Below, in pieces: positions 22,136-23,014 of a stretch of DNA of 23,014 nucleotides (positions are counted from its first letter, which is position 1; every line of letters begins with the position of its first letter). The position numbers and the translations under genes were made by a program. The stretch spans positions 1-23,014 of the forward strand of contig CATYJC010000015.1 of assembly GCA_958407555.1 (NCBI GenBank), written 5' to 3'. The notes below the pieces were generated by a model. It had not been told where the DNA came from and did not search any database. It saw only the letters and a list, made by a program, of their open reading frames with translations. This stretch comes from an uncultured Collinsella sp. GTDB lineage: Bacteria > Actinomycetota > Coriobacteriia > Coriobacteriales > Coriobacteriaceae.

Positions 22136-22945
22136 CTATTGCGGGTGTTTGAGCCCCAGGATGCCACGGACAGCCCGGGCAGCCGCTGCCGGGCGATCGC
22201 GCAGACCGTTATGCGCGCCGGGAACCATTACGAGTGGACAGTCCAAAAGTTCAGCCGCCACCCTTGTGCCAGCCTCGCGAGGCGTGCCAATCGAGAGCTC
22301 GCCCAGGAGCACGGCGGCCACCGTTTTCGACGCACGGACGCTATCCCAATCGGGAACGCAGGTCATAGTAATCCCGTATTCGTTCGCCATGAAACTGCGG
22401 CCGTTGCGCAGGGCATGCTTGGTTTCCGCCTCGGTTAACTTGGGGGCCTCAGGGTCCGAATCGCCGATGGCGCCCAGGAAGGCCCGTAATGCCCTGGAGA
22501 CCTTTCCCGCGGCGATCATCTCGAGCAAAACCGGGGCCGCGCCCAGACCGGCGCCCTCATCCGTCACGGCGGGTTCATGCAGAATCGCACGCGAGATTAT
22601 GGCGGGGTTTGCACGGAGAAGCTCCAGGGCCACCAACGTACCGGCACTGTGCGCGAGCACGTTTGCCGGAGCGCCAATATGCTCGATAACGACCTGCAGG
22701 TCGGCGGCTTGGGCGGCGAGGTCGTAGCGTCCGTCTGCAGCGTCGCCGCTCTCGCCGCAACCGCGGCGGTCGTAGGTAATGACGCGATAGTCACAGGCGA
22801 GCTCGCGGGCGATGCCGTCAAAAAAGACACCGTCGACGCACGCACCGTGCACGCACACCAAGGCGGGTGTATCGGACGATACATCCGGGCCGGCATACTC
22901 GCGGCAGGCAATCGTGGTGCCCGCATTCTCGACCGTAAAATCCAT
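22136..22945 (-). CDS. Alpha/beta hydrolase
   Basis: A 269-residue hydrolase of the alpha/beta fold. LVCVHGACVDGVFF (29-42) supplies the oxyanion-hole loop, YDRRGCGESG (58-67) is the usual strand-turn, the nucleophile elbow is AHSAG (98-102, S100) in place of the common GHSxG, and H245 in GAHNGL is the catalytic histidine. The acid residue is not obvious: the usual place reads LLGELSIG with E216. There is no signal peptide, so it is cytosolic. GGGGG lies upstream of ATG 22945. Esterase, lactonase or related activity is possible; the substrate is unknown. The upstream context is cut off by the window edge. Confidence 0.88.
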   Translation of the reverse strand: MDFTVENAGTTIACREYAGPDVSSDTPALVCVHGACVDGVFFDGIARELACDYRVITYDRRGCGESGDAADGRYDLAAQAADLQVVIEHIGAPANVLAHSAGTLVALELLRANPAIISRAILHEPAVTDEGAGLGAAPVLLEMIAAGKVSRALRAFLGAIGDSDPEAPKLTEAETKHALRNGRSFMANEYGITMTCVPDWDSVRASKTVAAVLLGELSIGTPREAGTRVAAELLDCPLVMVPGAHNGLRDRPAAAARAVRGILGLKHPQ

Positions 22946-22967
22946 GTTGTGCCCCCATCATCAACGC

Positions 22968-22999
22968 CCATCCAGTTGCACGTCAGTACGATTGGATGG
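22968..22999. other. Short inverted repeat upstream of hydrolase gene
   Basis: CCATCCA (22968-22974) and TGGATGG (22993-22999) are 18 bp apart, 23 bp upstream of the hydrolase start. It may be an operator or hairpin, but arms of 7 bp are weak evidence. Confidence 0.25.
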
Positions 23000-23014
23000 A
23001 CCCGCATTGCCTTA

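Overview
The window looks like chromosomal DNA of a GC-rich, host-associated actinobacterium of the class Coriobacteriia, plausibly Collinsella or a close relative. This is inferred from strong G/C preference at third codon positions, a Tat-type lipoprotein solute receptor, GlnB-like and PF06541 proteins, and intergenic palindromes. No rRNA, tRNA, CRISPR array, insertion sequence or phage gene was seen.

Layout. (1) 1-1673, minus strand: the RNA ligase gene rtcB, followed 10 bp later by a partial gene for a DnaB-like RecA fold with a degraded P-loop. (2) 1896-6201, plus strand, divergent from rtcB: a WYL-domain regulator and a UvrD-type helicase fused to a PD-(D/E)XK nuclease. (3) 6226-8924, minus strand: a Cof-type HAD phosphatase, a C-terminal fossil of a P-II (GlnB) protein, a PF06541 membrane protein and an HD-domain protein. 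(4) 9153-10934, plus strand: a DXS-family thiamine-diphosphate enzyme that has lost the arginines that bind the acceptor phosphate in true DXS. (5) 10935-11584: a gene-free stretch with a terminator, a regular array of three 55-bp inverted-repeat units, two hairpins sharing a loop sequence, and a good promoter. (6) 11585-15906, plus strand: a glutamate-type polar amino acid ABC importer (receptor, two permeases, ATPase) followed by a gamma-glutamyl hydrolase-like class I amidotransferase. (7) 16017-19444, minus strand: a BcrA-type ABC exporter (ATPase and two permeases) behind a DUF2975 / Cro-type HTH gene pair; its codon use is visibly more AT-rich than the neighbours. (8) 19675-21936, minus strand: a large c-di-GMP protein (degenerate GGDEF, receiver, HD-GYP) with a small HPt protein. 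(9) 22136-22945, minus strand: an alpha/beta hydrolase.

How the parts may work together. The importer and amidotransferase look like one uptake-and-hydrolysis unit for glutamate or gamma-glutamyl compounds. The HTH/DUF2975 pair probably senses envelope stress or a peptide and controls the BcrA-type exporter. The GGDEF-REC-HD-GYP protein and the HPt protein look like the output end of a phosphorelay that lowers c-di-GMP, with its kinase encoded elsewhere. The most unusual items are the DXS-like enzyme with an altered acceptor pocket, the 55-bp inverted-repeat array, the sensor-like GGDEF domain, the P-II fossil and the DnaB-like protein beside rtcB.
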